Shown one piece after another: positions 10,933 through 24,742 of a stretch of DNA of 64,000 nucleotides. The stretch lies in contig NC_081406.1 of assembly GCF_030272615.1 (NCBI RefSeq), positions 470,138,400 through 470,202,399 on the forward strand. The letters run 5' to 3'. Both the position numbers and the translations under genes were made by a program. The DNA is from Cryptomeria japonica (taxonomy: Eukaryota > Streptophyta > Pinopsida > Cupressales > Cupressaceae). Within the stretch, counting starts at the first letter, position 1; each line of letters opens with the position of its first letter. The notes under the pieces were generated by a model, which saw only the letters and a program-made list of their open reading frames with translations, did no database searches and was not told the origin of the DNA.

Positions 10933-11445
10933 ATCTAGATAATTCTAAATGATGAGAGTGATTCGACAAAAAATGCCTTATTATTCCAAACTAGAGTTCA
11001 CCGATTTTGAACTAGGGTACACCGATGTCGAACGCAACACACTTCTCCAAAATCTTGTTTTACCACTCTAACCTCCACTCTAAATGACTGCAAAATCTTG
11101 TGCAAGATATCTTCTTGAATTCTTTCAAATGCAAGATGAATCGCTCTTGTTACTCTGCTCAAGCTAGAAAAATTCTTCTTTGAAATTAGGTAAGTAAAAA
11201 TGATGATGAAAGTCACTTTTAAATAAGCTCCTACCTACCATAATAAATGCATCACCGTTAGGGCACAAACCCTAACTTTTCCTTTTACCACTTCATTTCT
11301 TCTATTGGTTGATAGGTAACCAATACTGATAAAGGCACTTTACCGATATACTCCGTGAGTTTGAGACATTGTTATCGATATGTTCCCCCTAAGATTTTTG
11401 AAGGTCAGTTTGCTGGTTTAGGGGTCTCCACACTGGGTGCAGAAA

Positions 11446-12438
11446 CTAGTACATCTTGTGATTCTCTTCAGATTTCTTTTTCCAAGTTTTATCCATATCT
11501 ACCTGAATGGTTTCAATATCGATCTTCCCTTCTGGGTCGATCGGTATGTCTCCCGTTGGATTCTTTCTCAGTCTCCATGCTCTGGCAGCATATCCCAGTT
11601 TGTTGCAATGATAGCATACCATACCAAGTGTTCTCCATGGTCCGATGTTCACATTTCCATTCTTCCTTCTGCATGTTGCAGCAGTGTGACCGCTACCACA
11701 ACAGATCAAACAGGTTGCTCTCCAATTGTTTGCCGCTCCATAACCATTTGATCAATGGTCATAGGTTTTGTACTAGTTTGGGTTCCGGTTCATAGGAGGT
11801 TCCGGGACAACTCCTTTAGATCTTGGTGCATAACTTCTAGAGTTGTTCATAACTGACCAGCACTCAAAAGCTCTATGCCCAAACTTGTTGCATGCATAAC
11901 AATGACCATTAAATCTACCATTTCTAGCCACATTGTTTTGTATGTAAGGAAAATTATTGTAAGCCTTGCTCCTGCATACATTGGCAGCATGTCCTTCCTA
12001 ATGACAGTTGAAGCATACATGTTTAAACTTTGGCTTACCTTTGCTCTTGTTGTTGTTCTTAGGTATCGGTTTCTCTTTTGGTGCATTACTCTTGGCTCCA
12101 GAGGTTTCACCTTCCTCATATGTAGAGAAACCAAGTCCAGTGGTATCCTTTGATGGCTTCACTGATTCCAGCTTTTGTTCCAGTTTAGCAGCAGTCTGGT
12201 TGAATTTTGCAAGTATCACCTTTGATTCAACAAGTTCCTTAGAAAGAGCATCATTGGTTTTCATCAAGGTTTCATTTTGAGAGATATCAGCATTGAGATC
12301 TACTTGTATTTCTTCTTTCTCTTTATTACCCTTCTACAAATGAGTGGTGATGGTACCAAACTCTTGTTTCAACTTAGAGATCTCATGCTCCTTGTCTTTC
12401 ACTAAATCTTTAGCTTTTCTTCTGTTTTCTAGCTCCTA
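11446..12438 (-). pseudogene. ORF1 of element A, distal part: coiled coil and four zinc knuckles
   Basis: After a coiled-coil stretch (about 12400-12180) and the motif SKDTTGLGF, the frame shows repeated CCHC knuckles: CFNC...GHAANVC near 12010, CYACNKFGHRAFEC near 11880, CLICCGSGHTAATC near 11700, and a degenerate CYHCNKLGYAARAW near 11600. It ends in a Lys-rich tail (stop near 11446). This resembles the C-terminal half of a SIRE-type Gag as seen in element D, without the Gag head domain. It probably binds nucleic acid. The N-terminal part lies at 24514-24738 beyond the inserted LARD G. Confidence 0.7.
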
Positions 12439-15400
12439 TGTAGTACCCCTGCCCTAATCAATTTCTAATCTCGGTTTAATCTTGTCCAGTTTATCTTAAT
12501 ATAATGTTATAGTCAGATGTTTGATTTAACGCATAGCTGTTGATGTGGTTTTCACACTAGTTGTATGCAAGTTGTTTAGTGTTCCTATTTCGTGGTATTA
12601 ATATCGGGCTAACGCTTTCATTAAATTTTATATATGTATGCATGTATGACTCTTGGTTGCAGGAGATTTCAGGTACAACGCCGCATGAGTGCGAGGTTCG
12701 TCTTCACCTGGATTTGCATGTTTGAGTGTACCTCTTTAATCCTTAGAGTTGGATTAGGTGGTCGTAAGACCCTAGTTGACCTTAGTCGTGCTCAAGCGAG
12801 CATCGTCAGTCGCCGTCGGTAATCCCTTTTTGTTTGGGTTTGCGAGTCGTCTGTTTGGTTGACCTTCTTGATTTGCATGCTTGGTGTGTATGGTTAAATT
12901 GATTAATTAGTCCTTAGTATTTAATTTGATTAAATATGTGTTTGTGCATTAAAGATTAATGGACTAGATTAATCGGGATTTCGTTATGCGATTTTCGTTG
13001 ATATTGGATTGCTCATTTTAAATTGGGAGTAAGTTTAATTAAATGGTTGATTTTGAATATTAAATGCATTTTGTATATGTTGTTGAAAAAGAAAGATTTA
13101 AATTTAATTGCAATAGAATTAATTTAATCTTTTGGTATTTTGATATAGAAAGGTTAAATTTCAGTTGAGTGTGAAAATCAATTGTGAATTGAAAATAATT
13201 TAATTTATTGAAATAGTTAGAAAAGAATTATTTTTGAGAATTATTTCTAAATAAAAAAATTTTAATTCCAAAAATGGAATTTTGGTCAACTCTTCCTTAT
13301 AACCTAAATTTTTGGGAAATTTTGAGGATGGATGTTTTTGGAAAAAAAATGTTTGTTGGAAAATATTTTTGGGGATGAAATTTGGGGGTTTTGGAAGGAG
13401 AAGGAAGGGTTTTGAGAGCTGCAGATTGGGGCTCTTCAGCAGATCTTGCCAAGAATGCGAGATCAGGTAGGATCTGTTTATCAATTTAGTTATTGTTTAA
13501 ATTAAAATAAAATAAAAATGGGGGTTTGAATGTTTTCATACTATCTTGGTTCCAGATTCTCCATGGAATGCCAAGATTAAGAACTGTTATAGTAAATTAG
13601 TTAGTTTGGCTGATTGCTTGTAATTTTGTATGAAGAATAGTTCCTTTTTGGCCCATTATGAGTTTGGCTGGAAATTTATTTGAGGTTTTGTTATTCCTCA
13701 ATTCTTTTTGGGTGTTTGAAACCCATTTGTATTTAGAAAGAATGAATACCATCAAAGAAAATATGATGCCAAAACATACCTCATTGTAAACTGATCTTAT
13801 TATAAATCAAAATTTATTAAAAAACAAATTTGGATTTGTTGTTTTAAAAAAAAATCGAACCTGTGCAATATATAAAAATGAAACTTTTGTTGGGGTTTGG
13901 AGGTCAGGGAGCGGAGCTCCACCCGCCTCCTCCTCCCCTCCCCTGCTCTTGTTCACGGCTCGCGGTGGTTGCAGGCGCACTGTGGTGGCCGCAAGGGCCG
14001 CGGTGGCCGCAAGGCGCCGCGGAACCTACGGGCACCACAGTGGCACCGCCCGCACGGGTCTCCCCTGCGGCTAGGGTTTGGGCGCCCAGCCATCCGCGTT
14101 GGGAGGTGGGCCCGGCCTTCGCCGCCCCATATAAAATGTTTTTTTTTAGTTTTTAAAAATGTTTTTTTTTTAATGTATTTTTTTATTATTCAAAAAATAT
14201 ATATATATATATATATAATATTTTAATATTATTTCATGTTAAGTTTTAATTAGATTTTTAATTATGATTAATGTGGCATAATCATAGTTAATGATAATTT
14301 GATATTAATTAATTGTATAATGGAATTTATATGTTAATTAATAGTCAATTTCATTTTATGATTAGTGCACATTTTCTAATTAAATTCCAGAATTGCTATT
14401 TCGCCATTGAATATTAATTGGTTATATTTTGGACTAATCTTGGATTAATAAATTTATATCTTACCTTCTAGCTAATTAGAGTATTTGGCTAATTGAGGAA
14501 GTATTGTTTAAAAATAAAATAGAATATTATGTTAATGGAAAATTGTTGAAATATGATATAATTACTAATTGATGATGTTAAATATTATTCAAGAACATAT
14601 CATTTGAGTAATTGAGAAGTAAGTGAAATATTTTATCGTTGGATATTTGAATTTAAACGATGTGCTTTTGGGAATTTAATTTAGTATCATTTGGGAAATT
14701 GTTTAGTTATTGATATTCTCATTTAGTAAAATGAATGGTTAATTTATATTTTTCCTTTGTTTGAGAAATAGACAATGGTACTATTGCTAATTGTGGTATT
14801 GTACTCACCTGGTAACGGTGATTTCCCGTCAATGGATTTTGAAAACTTAGATCAATCAGAGAATTGGATCAACTGTTATGCTTAAATGAATTTGAGAAAA
14901 TATTGTCTTTTCCGATTATTGCCTATGCGAGTTTAATTTCTGTATTCGCTTTTGCTTATGTAATGGCAAGTCATGTTTTGTTTGATAGGTCCCTGTCGTA
15001 TGGATTGATTTGGGGTACCTGTTTCAGTCCTCGATTCCGAGTTGACTATTGTATTGTGGTGGTGTCATAGTTGGTCATATCCTTTGTGTAGGTGTCGAAT
15101 GATGATTCATGTTTGACCAAATGAGGGATGTTTCCTCCTTCTTGAACTCCGTTCATCTGATCATGTGTATTCCTTGGGTTTTGAGTTCGTCTGAGTATAG
15201 TCTAGTGTCGTATGGGAAGGTGGCTTTCGATTGGGGGCCGCGCCCAAAGTGGTTGCTGGGTAACCCATCGGAAGTGAGTCTAATAAGTGATAACCTAATA
15301 GTAGATTAGAATGTAATCTGTAAGTAAGATAAAATGTGCCTCACACATGGGACGAGTGCTAACATAGACCCGACATGCTGTGAGAAGGGCTGAAATGGCA

Positions 15401-16628
15401 AACCATCATCCTTGTCTTCACGAGAGGATGTGTGGGTCCACATGAGGCTTGGATGGGCCAGAAGGTCGGATTAGGTTGCCAAGGTAACCCAGTGTATGGG
15501 GCCGGAACCTATGAAGACCTGCCATGGTAACCATACTAGGTTGTGTGATGACACTTGTCCCTACGTTCGCTAGAGTGTTGTCATTTTGTCCTGTTAGGAG
15601 TACCTTTGTGGGTCGTCCTTTTGTCTATGCCCTTGTGAGTATCGCTTTCATGTTAGACCTTGGGTGGTGATGACTCAGTTTTGTGGATGCTCTCCTGGAC
15701 CTTTGTTTTTAGCTTTGAGTATGTTCAGCTGGATCCTTTTCTTTTCAGGGATCGTTTATGTATTAATTGACCGATGTGGTCGCTTGTATATTGTTTATGT
15801 TTCTTCTTGTTGGCCGGATTGTAATGGTGTAACCTCTTGTATTCTTAACTATATTATTTATCAGAGGGGTCTTGCAGTTGAGCAGACTCGGAGATGTAGC
15901 CCTTTAGGGGTGAACTCCGAGATCATTATGGTGTTATGTGATGTTATTCTCTTATGTTCCTTTATTCAGGTTTATCATGTATGATTAGCTTATGTTAGAA
16001 TGTATAAGTGGATAAGATGGAATTAACTTTAAATGTTTATATGCATTTCTTTCTTGAATGCCATTCTGATCGAATGCATAAGTGGTTTAGATGAGATTTA
16101 TCGTAGATGCATGTATGCAATCGTCTTTTCTAATGCAATAAATTGGAATATGAAAGAATGTAACTTAGAGTAATGGAATATATTCAGTTGTTGTTAAGGA
16201 AATTAAGTATGCTTGAAAAGATCTCATATGTTTATGATGAAATTCTAGTGTGTTAGAATATTAGATGTATGGCTTGTATTTTTATGAAAAGCTTGAATGA
16301 AGATTATGAATAGATTTGAATGGATGAATCTTTGCTTGTGCTTTATATTTCCATCTTCTGAAAGAAATTATCCTAATTAAGAATTATCTCATTTTTAAGA
16401 TAATCAGCTTATTGGATTAATTGTGTGAGTTAAGTGAATTGTGAAATTTAAGTAATCTCGTTGGGAAACTCTTTAGGTGTTAGTTGATGTCTTCCGCTAT
16501 GTAATCTGAATCTTTGATATCTTGTTGTATCTTAATGTTGTGTAACTTTAAAAAAAAAAAAAAAAATTATTGCACTCTATTCTTGTATTTTGGCTTATCC
16601 CTTCGGGGTTTCCTGGCGGGGCATTACA
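12439..16628 (+). repeat. Left LTR of LARD G
   Basis: At 4,190 bp this is exceptionally long. Most of it is AT-rich, but 13905-14125 is a GC-rich island coding nothing convincing. A TATA box (TATAAAA, 14130-14136) follows the island directly, so the island is probably the promoter-proximal U3. An (AT)n run lies at about 14197-14217 and a poly-A run at about 16550-16565. In stretches I compared it differs from the right LTR by roughly 1-2 percent plus microsatellite length changes. Confidence 0.85.
14130..14136 (+). promoter_or_regulatory. TATA box of the left LTR of G
   Basis: TATAAAA sits directly downstream of the GC-rich island and is preserved in the right LTR (22024-22030). Position and conservation suggest the LTR promoter. 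The transcription start itself cannot be placed. Confidence 0.5.
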
Positions 16629-19600
16629 TTTGGTATCAAAGCCCATGTTCCAAACACTGGGATCTCTGGTGTCGCGTGTGCCCTCTTTTGGTGTGAGGTG
16701 TATCGACCTTATGTGTATGCTTGTCCTCCTTTTGCATGTGAGTGATTGAGCAGACCTTAACTTGTGTGTAACGTGTGTGTTCACACCTTGGTTTCACCTT
16801 CTTGATGTTGGTGTTTTTGAGTGATTATATGTGCATTGTGTGCTTATTGATGTCTTGGTCTACGATTACTCATATTTTGAAAGAGAGTCGTATGAACCTT
16901 CCCTTATTGAGTGTTGTACTCTTTAGACTAATCCATTTGGGTTGGTCAGTGCTTGTCTGGAATCTGAAAGTGCGTATCGTGCTTGTTTAAGATTATGATC
17001 TAGCTTAGTGTTGTCCACTTGAAGGACTAGTATGGCTAATATCGAATGCTTATTTTGTAGAAAATTAAATGATTATCACCATTCCTCTCTCTCTTTCTGA
17101 AAATTAAAATGAATAAGATGTGTAATTATCTTTGATTCAAGTTTTCTTGTTTGCGAGAGAGAAAAGGGTGTGACTTCTTGAACCCTTGTGTGAGCCTTAT
17201 GACGCTTATGTTTTTAGATTATAAAAGGGCTTTGGGTTTGGAAGTTAATATTGGCTAATGGAAGAAAGTTGTATGTGTACATTTAAAGAATTCTCCATGT
17301 GTATTTTGTAGGAGTAGCATAATTAAATTTTATCTTAAGTAATGTGCATTAATATGTGGATAGTTGTTATGTGAAACTGCTTTGTTGTAAAAGATGTATA
17401 AATTGGAACATGTTATAGTAGCTTCGAGAGTATATTAATGTGTTCCCCGAAAGATTGTTTTATGTGTTTCATTAAACCAGTTTGATTGAAGATTTATTTT
17501 AGCAAATGCTCCATTGAACTCGCTTTTGGGTATATGTAATTACTTTAATGTGTTTAGAAAGTGCGAATGAAAAGCTTGTTTGATGTGCATGCATTAATAT
17601 GTTTTATTTGGTTAATAGCTCCTCGCTTACCTTTTTATCGTAATTTGATTTTAAGGATAGGTTGCAAATTATGACATGTGTCTGTATTGTATGAAATAGT
17701 GAGTGTTCTTAAGAGGTCTTGCATTATCGAAAAGATTGCCTCTCTTGATCTCTGTTTTGTTTGGAAAACTAGAACCTCCTGTTGCAACCATAATTATTGG
17801 AAATTTTTTTGTTAGGCTGATTGTCATCCTTCTAACGGTAGCGAAATGAAAACCATGTAATTAAATGATAGGCTTATAGTGAGAAATTTTATATTATAGT
17901 GTGATCTTGATTGATCTTGTGTCTTTGTAGGAAATAGTTTGGTTATCAAACTCTCTTTCCCTTCTCTTTGCCTAATCATAAGATTTTTTAGAAATGGTAG
18001 TAAAGAATGCATTGATTTAAATAGGATGTTTATAAAACATGTGAAATTGTATTATTGCATTTTGGCTTCATATTGAAAGATGAAAGTCTCGAGCTTTAGA
18101 AATGAATTTGCATAGTTAGTAATTTAGTTATGAATGCTTAGTGAGATTCGAGGAAGCTAGAAGAATGATGTTATTTCCTTATGTAATTGTGAATTGTTAA
18201 TAATTTTAGTACTTGAATCTAGAGTAAACTTGATTCAGTTATTTATATAGAAAGCATAATTAAAATCGTCCTTGTATAGATGTTAGCGTACTGAAAAGTA
18301 CTCCCTATAAATGTGACTAAACCAGTACTGGTGTATTCGTGTGTATTGTAAGAAACCAGTACTTATTATATGTGCCCATGGATTGGTGAAGTAATCAACC
18401 ATGGAGGATATGTTGCTTAGGAGTATGGGAAACCATACTGTTTATGTGATGTTGCTTAATTGTTTCCCTACTGAGTACCAAACCTCGGGTTGTGGGTAAC
18501 TCAATATGTTAAGGGGTAGTATTCGAAGTAACCGTTCCTTGAATAGTATGGATTGGCGTACGAGTAATGTCGGGGCGAAGCGACTTTAGCTTCTCTAATT
18601 CGAGGAATGATATAGTTGTACTATTAAACTGTATCAAGGTGTACTCAATACTTTCCCTTTTGATGAATCTACTTATAGGTTTATATGTGACAGCCTATTG
18701 CTTTCCTTTATTTTAGCATTTCGATGGTGCTTCTTGTGTATAGTGATGGTATAATTTGGAGGATCCTTTGCCTTGTCTTCATGAAAGGTAGGTTTATTCA
18801 CATGTGCTGCCAGTTAGTATGTGTTGGTGGGCATGTGGGTGGACCCTAGTCATGTATACCTCTGACTTACGACGAGTATCCTTCTAGATACGTCGCTACG
18901 CGGGATGTGACCTACGCGTGCTTTTTCCGTGAGGTACACTACCATGCGGGATACGTCCATTGTGTGTTTTCTCCACTTGGGGTATTGCCATGCCGCGTGA
19001 CGACGTGATGCGAGGTGATGTCGAGGTGCACACCGCCATGCCATGTGGGTAGTGTGATTATGTCGCACCACATGATGAGCTACTGCAATAGCTAGTTAGT
19101 TGTTCCTTCCTTCCTCGTTCATGGCTAGATGTTAGTCACATAGTGATGTTATGTGCAATTGTGATATTCTTTATATTTCTTTGGGGACCAGCAATTTTAT
19201 TTTACTTTGACTTTGAAGGTTTAGCCACGATCTTGTGATCTTTTGCACTTTTGATTTGGTGTTGCAATTCCGGATTATTTTCTTGCCTTACTGTTGGAAT
19301 TGATGATTTATTATCTTTATTCATCTGTACTTTGGTGGCTAAACTGGTTTATCCTTATTGTTTTCATATGCTGGTCTTGTGTTGAAATGTGAAATTCCTC
19401 TCCAAGGACGTATGATACGGAGTTGGTAGAGTGTGTGCGAGGAAGTAGACGTAGGGAACCTTGAGGATGGGGGTATGTGAGGCTGTAATGCAGCTAGGAT
19501 CCACTACCTACCTATGTGTGGTGACTATCTCTTGGAGGCTAACCACCTTGCTCAATAAGGGATATTCACAAAGGTCTTGTATGGAAGGTAGCACCGCTAT

Positions 19601-20332
19601 GGTGTGCCTAGCACCATCGAGCCTTGAGTGAGATATTGGATATTTATGATCATATTGTTGTTCTGAGATCAGACATAGAGATGTTGATCGTTCATGTTAT
19701 CTGTGACCGAGCATTAGACATGCTCACATGTGGCCTTTTGAGTTATGCATTCCAGTTATGTGGATGGTTATTAATTGTATCATGGAGTAAATTGTGTTAA
19801 CTTGTCACTATGTTATGGGACATAGTCTTTGGAAAGGTTTTTATATGCCTGGCAAGTGTAACCAATTGAGTTATTTATGTTGCTCTTATTTCATGAAAGT
19901 TAATTTGGTTGTAGAAATTGATATTTTAAGCTAGTTCTATGTTATAAAGTTTATGAAATAGATGTATTGGTAACAGGAAATTGATCTTGATGGCATGTTT
20001 TCTTGTCATGTTTGATAAATGATTATGGTAATTGTTGTTTACATCTTTGTAATGCTTTAATTTGGTGTAATGAAAGGGAGAAAATTCTTGTTTCTCTGCT
20101 ATGATTGTGGATAATTCCTAGGATATTTTAAGGAATATATGGATTTAGATGTATCTTGCCAATGGATAATGGCGTTTGTAAAGGATTTTGCAATAATATT
20201 TCATTTATATATGGAAAGATTTCTATGTGCAATTTGATCTTTGTTGAATGAGTTTCAGGGCTGATGCGTACGACATGTTCTCCATCTAGCCTTATGACTT
20301 CCAGGACTAAGTCGGAACCTAGGCGGGGAGAA
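16629..20332 (+). other. Internal region of LARD G (non-coding)
   Basis: It opens with TTTGGTATCAAAGCCCATG, a primer-binding site of the initiator-Met tRNA type with one base changed from TGGTATCAGAGC. It closes with the purine tract AGGCGGGGAGAA (about 20321-20332) directly before the right LTR. In between I find no open frame longer than about 75 codons and no retroviral motif. A CpG-richer patch at about 18870-19070 has no recognisable content. Confidence 0.75.
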
Positions 20333-23300
20333 TGTAGTACCCCTGCCCTAATCAATTTCTAATCTCAGTTTAATCTTGTCCAGTTTATCTTAATATAATG
20401 TTATAGTCAGATGTTTGATTTAACGCATAGCTGTTGATGTGGTTTTCACACTAGTTGTATGCAAGTTGTTTAGTGTTCCTATTTCGTGGTATTAATATCG
20501 GGCTAACGCTTTCATTAAATTTTATATATGTATGCATGTATGACTCTTGGTTGCAGGAGATTTCAGGTACAACGCCGCATGAGTGCGAGGTTCGTCTTCA
20601 CCTGGATTTGCAGGTTTGAGTGTACCTCTTTAATCCTTAGATTTGGATTAGGTGGTCGTAAGACCCTAGTTGACCTTAGTCGTGCTCAAGCGAGCATCGT
20701 CAGTCGTCATCGGTAATCCCTTTTTGTTTGGGTTTGTGAGTCGTCTGTTTGGTTGACCTTCTCGGTTTGCATGCTTGGTGTGTATGGTTAAATTGATTAA
20801 TTAGTCCTTAGTATTTAATTTGATTAAATATGTGTTTGTGCATTAAAGATTAATGGACTAGATTAATCGGGATTTCGTTATGCGATTTTCGTTGATATTG
20901 GATTGCATGTTTTAAATTGGGAGTAAGTTCAATTAAATGGTTGATTTTGAATATTAAATGCATTTTGTATATGTTGTTGAAAAAGAAAGATTTAAATTTA
21001 ATTGCAATAGAATTAATTTAATCTTTTGGCATTTTGATATAGAAAGGTTAAATTTCAGTTGAGTGTGAAAATCAATTGTGAATTGAAAACAATTTAATTT
21101 ATTGAAATAGTTAGAAAAGAATTATTTTTGAGAATTATTTCTAAATAAAAAAATTTTAATTCCAAAAATGGAATTTTGGTCAACTCTTCCTTATAACCTA
21201 AATTTTTGGGAAATTTTGAGGATGGATGTTTTTGGAAAAAAAATGTTTGTTGGAAAATATTTTTGGGGATGAAATTTGGGGGTTTTGGAAGGAGAAGGAA
21301 GGGTTTTGAGAGCTGCAGATTGGGGCTCTTCAGCAGATCTTGCCAAGAATGCGAGATCAGGTAGGATCTGTTTATCAATTTAGTTATTGTTTAAATTAAA
21401 ATAAAATAAAAATGGGGGTTTGAATGTTTTCATACTATCTTGGTTCCAGATTCTCCATGGAATGCCAAGATTAAGAACTGTTATAGTAAATTAGTTAGTT
21501 TGGCTGATTGCTTGTAATTTTGTATGAAGAATAGTTCCTTTTTGGCCCATTATGAGTTTGGCTGGAAATTTATTTGAGGTTTTGTTATTCCTCAATTCTT
21601 TTTGGGTGTTTGAAACCCATTTGTAATTAGAAAGAATGAATACCATCAAAGAAAATATGATGCCAAAACATACCTCATTGTAAACTGATCTTATTATAAA
21701 TCAAAATTTATAAAAAAACAAATTTGGATTTGTTGTTTTAAAAAAAAATTGAACCTGTGCAATATATAAAAATGAAACTTTTGTTGGGGTTTGGAGGGCG
21801 GGGAGCGGAGCTCCACCTGCCTCCTCCTCCCCTCCCCCGCTCTTGTTCGCGGCTCGCGGTGGTTGCAGGCACACTGCGGTGGCCGCAAGGGCCGCGGTGG
21901 CCACAAGGCGCCATGGAACCTGCGGGCACCACAGTGGTGCCCCTCGCACGGGTCTCCCCTACGGATAGGGTTTGGGCACCCAGCCATCCGCGTTGGGAGG
22001 TGGGCCCGGCCTTCGCCGTCCCGTATAAAATGTTTTTTTTTAGTTTATAAAAATGTTTTTTTTTAATGTATTTTTTTTATTATTCAAAAAATATATATAT
22101 AATATTTTAATATTATTTCATGTTAAGTTTTAATTAGATTTTTAATTATGATTAATGTGGCATAATCATAGTTAATGATAATTTGATATTAATTAATTGT
22201 ATAATGGAATTTATATGTTAATTAATAGTCAATTTCATTTTATGATTAGTGCACATTTTCTAATTAAATTCCAGAATTGCTATTTCGTCATTGAATATTA
22301 ATTCATTATATTTTGGACTAATCTTGGATTAATAAATTTATATCTTACCTTCTAGCTAATTAGAGTATTTGGCTAATTGAGGAAGTATTGTTTAAAAATA
22401 AAATAGAATATTATGTTAATGGAAAATTGTTGAAATATGATATAATTACTAATTGATGATGTTTAATATTATTCAAGAACATATCATTTGAGTAATTGAG
22501 AAGTAAGTGAAATATTTTATCGTTGGATATTTGAATTTAAACGATGTGCTTTTGGGAATTTAATTTAGTATCATTTGGGAAATTGTTTAGTTATTGATAT
22601 TCTCATTTAGTAAAATGAATGGTTAATTTATATTTTTCCTTTGTTTGAGAAATAGACAATGGTACTATTGCTAATTGTGGTATTGTACTCACCTGGTAAT
22701 GGTGATTTCCAGTCAATGCATTTTGAAAACTTAGATCAATCAGAGAATTGGATCAACTGTTATGCTTAAATGAATTTGAGAAAATATTGTCTTTTCCGAT
22801 TATTGCCTATGCGAGTTTAATTTCTGTATTCGCTTTTGCTTATGTAATGGCAAGTCGTGTTTTGTTTGATAGGTCCCTGTCGTATGGCTTGATTTGGGGT
22901 ACCTGTTTCAGTCCTCGATTCTGAGTTGACTGTTGTATTGTGGTGGTGTCATAGTTGGTCATATCCTTTGTGTAGGTGTCGAATGATGATTCGTGTTTGA
23001 CCAAATGAGGGATGTTTCCTCCTTCTTGAACTCCATTCGTCTGATCATGTGTATTCCTTGGGTTTTGAGTTCGTCTGAGTATAGTCTAGTGTCGTATGGG
23101 AAGGTGGCTTTCGATTGGGGGCCGCGCCCAAAGTGGCTGCTGGGTAACCCGTCGAAAGTGAGTCTAATAAGTGATAACCTAACAGTAGATTAGAATGTAA
23201 TCTCTAAGTAAGATAAAATGTGCCTCACACATGGGACGAGTGCTAACATAGACCCGACATGCTGTGAGAAGGGCTGAAATGGCAAACCATCATCCTTGTC

Positions 23301-24513
23301 TTCACGAGAGGATGTGTGGGTCCACATGAGGCTTGGATGGGCCAGAAGCTCGGATTAGGTTGCCAGGGTAACCCACTGTACGGGGCCGGAACCTATGAAG
23401 ACCTGCCATGGTAACCATACCAGGTTGTGTGATGACACTTGTCCATACGTTCGCTAGTGTGTTGTCGTTTTGTCCTGTTAGGAGTACCTTTGTGGGTCAT
23501 CCTTTTGCCTATGCCCTTGTGAGTATCAGTTTCATGTTAGACCTTGGGTGGTGATGACTCAGTTTTGTGGATGCTCTCCTGGACCTTTGTTTTTAGCTTT
23601 GAGTATGTTCAGCTGAATCCTTTTTTTTTCAGGGAGCGTTTATGTATTAATTGACCGATGTGGTCGCTTGTATATTGTTTATGTTTCGCCTTGATGGCCG
23701 TATTGTAATGGTGTAACCTCTTGTATTCTTAACTATATTATTTATCAGAGGGGTCTTGCAGTTGAGAAGACCCGGAGATGTAGCCCTTTAGGGGTGAACT
23801 TCGAGATCATTATGGTGTTATGTGATGTTATTCTCTTATGTTCCTTTATTCAGGTTTATCATGTATGATTAGCTTATGTTAGAATGTATAAGTGGATAAG
23901 ATGGAATTAACTTTAAATGTTTATATGCGTTTCTTTCTTGAATGCCATTCTGATCGAATGCATAAGTGGTTTAGATGAGATTATCGTAGATGCATGTATG
24001 CAATCATCTTTTCTAATGCAATAAATTGGAATATGAAAGAATGTAACTTAGAGTAATGGAATATATTCAGTTGTTGTTAAGGAAATTAAGTATGCTTGAA
24101 AAGATCCCATATGTTTATGATGAAATTCTAGTGTGTTAGAATATTAGATGTATGGCTTGTATTTTTATGAAAAGCTTGAATGAAGATTATGAATAGATTT
24201 GAATGGATGAATCTTTGCTTATGCTTTATATTTCCATCTTCTGAAAGAAATTATCCTGATTAAGAATTATCTCATTTTTAAGATAATCAGCTTATTGGAT
24301 TAATTGTGTGAGTTAAGTGAATTGTGAAATTTAAGTAATCTCGTTGGGAAACTCTTTGGGTGTTAGTTGATGTCTTCCGCTATGTAATCTGAATCTTTGA
24401 TATCTTGTTGTATCTTAATGTTGTGTAAGTTTAAAAAATAAAAATAAAAAATTATTGCACTCTATTCTTGTATTTTGGCTTATCCCTTCGGGGTTTCCTG
24501 GCAGGGCATTACA
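20333..24513 (+). repeat. Right LTR of LARD G
   Basis: A direct copy of 12439-16628 with the same GC-rich island (21795-22020) and TATA box (22024-22030). The (AT)n run is shorter than in the left copy and the terminal poly-A run is interrupted by T residues. It ends GGGCATTACA before the flank TCCTG. Confidence 0.85.
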
Positions 24514-24738
24514 TCCTGAATCATCCTAATAGTTAGTCCTTCCAACTCCCTCCTTAGGTTAGTTTTGGATTCATTTAGTTTCTCCACTTCTTCGACTAGG
24601 ACCTCCATGTCTGCTTCATCGAAAGAGTTGTTTTCAGTAAATTCCATCTATTGCTCAGCAAGTTCTCTTCTCTTGGCTAAAGAGGCTTTATACTTGATTT
24701 TGAGTTCATCATAGGATCTCTCAAACTTAGTCAGACGG
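24514..24738 (-). pseudogene. ORF1 of element A, proximal part: coiled coil
   Basis: The minus strand reads a heptad-like stretch (KFERSYDELKIKYKASLAKR, later LVEEVEKLNESKTNLRREL) interrupted by one TAG. It leads straight into the G insertion site and continues at 12438. It begins only a few bases from the LTR, so there is no room for the Gag head domain or for a primer-binding site. Element B also lacks the Gag head but keeps its primer site. Confidence 0.65.
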
Positions 24739-24742
24739 TGAG

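Larger units (their letters stand above)
12439..24513 (+). mobile_element. LARD G: large non-coding LTR retrotransposon (gypsy/chromovirus-like ends)
   Basis: Two LTRs of about 4.19 kb (12439-16628 and 20333-24513) in direct orientation flank a 3.7 kb internal region without credible coding capacity. The LTRs begin TGTAGTACCC and end GGGCATTACA. The internal region starts with a tRNA-Met-type primer site and ends with a purine tract. Flanking pentamers are TCCTA (12434-12438) and TCCTG (24514-24518), a target duplication with one transition. LTR ends of the type TGTA...ATTACA with a Met-tRNA primer site are common in Del/Tekay-type gypsy elements (family knowledge), but no protein domain survives to prove the lineage. 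It is inserted in ORF1 of element A. Confidence 0.85.

Noticed and set aside
13863-14226. GC-rich, Pro-rich ORFs (repeated at 21757-22066) resembling an exon
   Set aside because: They lie in both LTRs of LARD G next to the TATA box, differ by stops and substitutions, and show no domain; treated as promoter-proximal LTR sequence.
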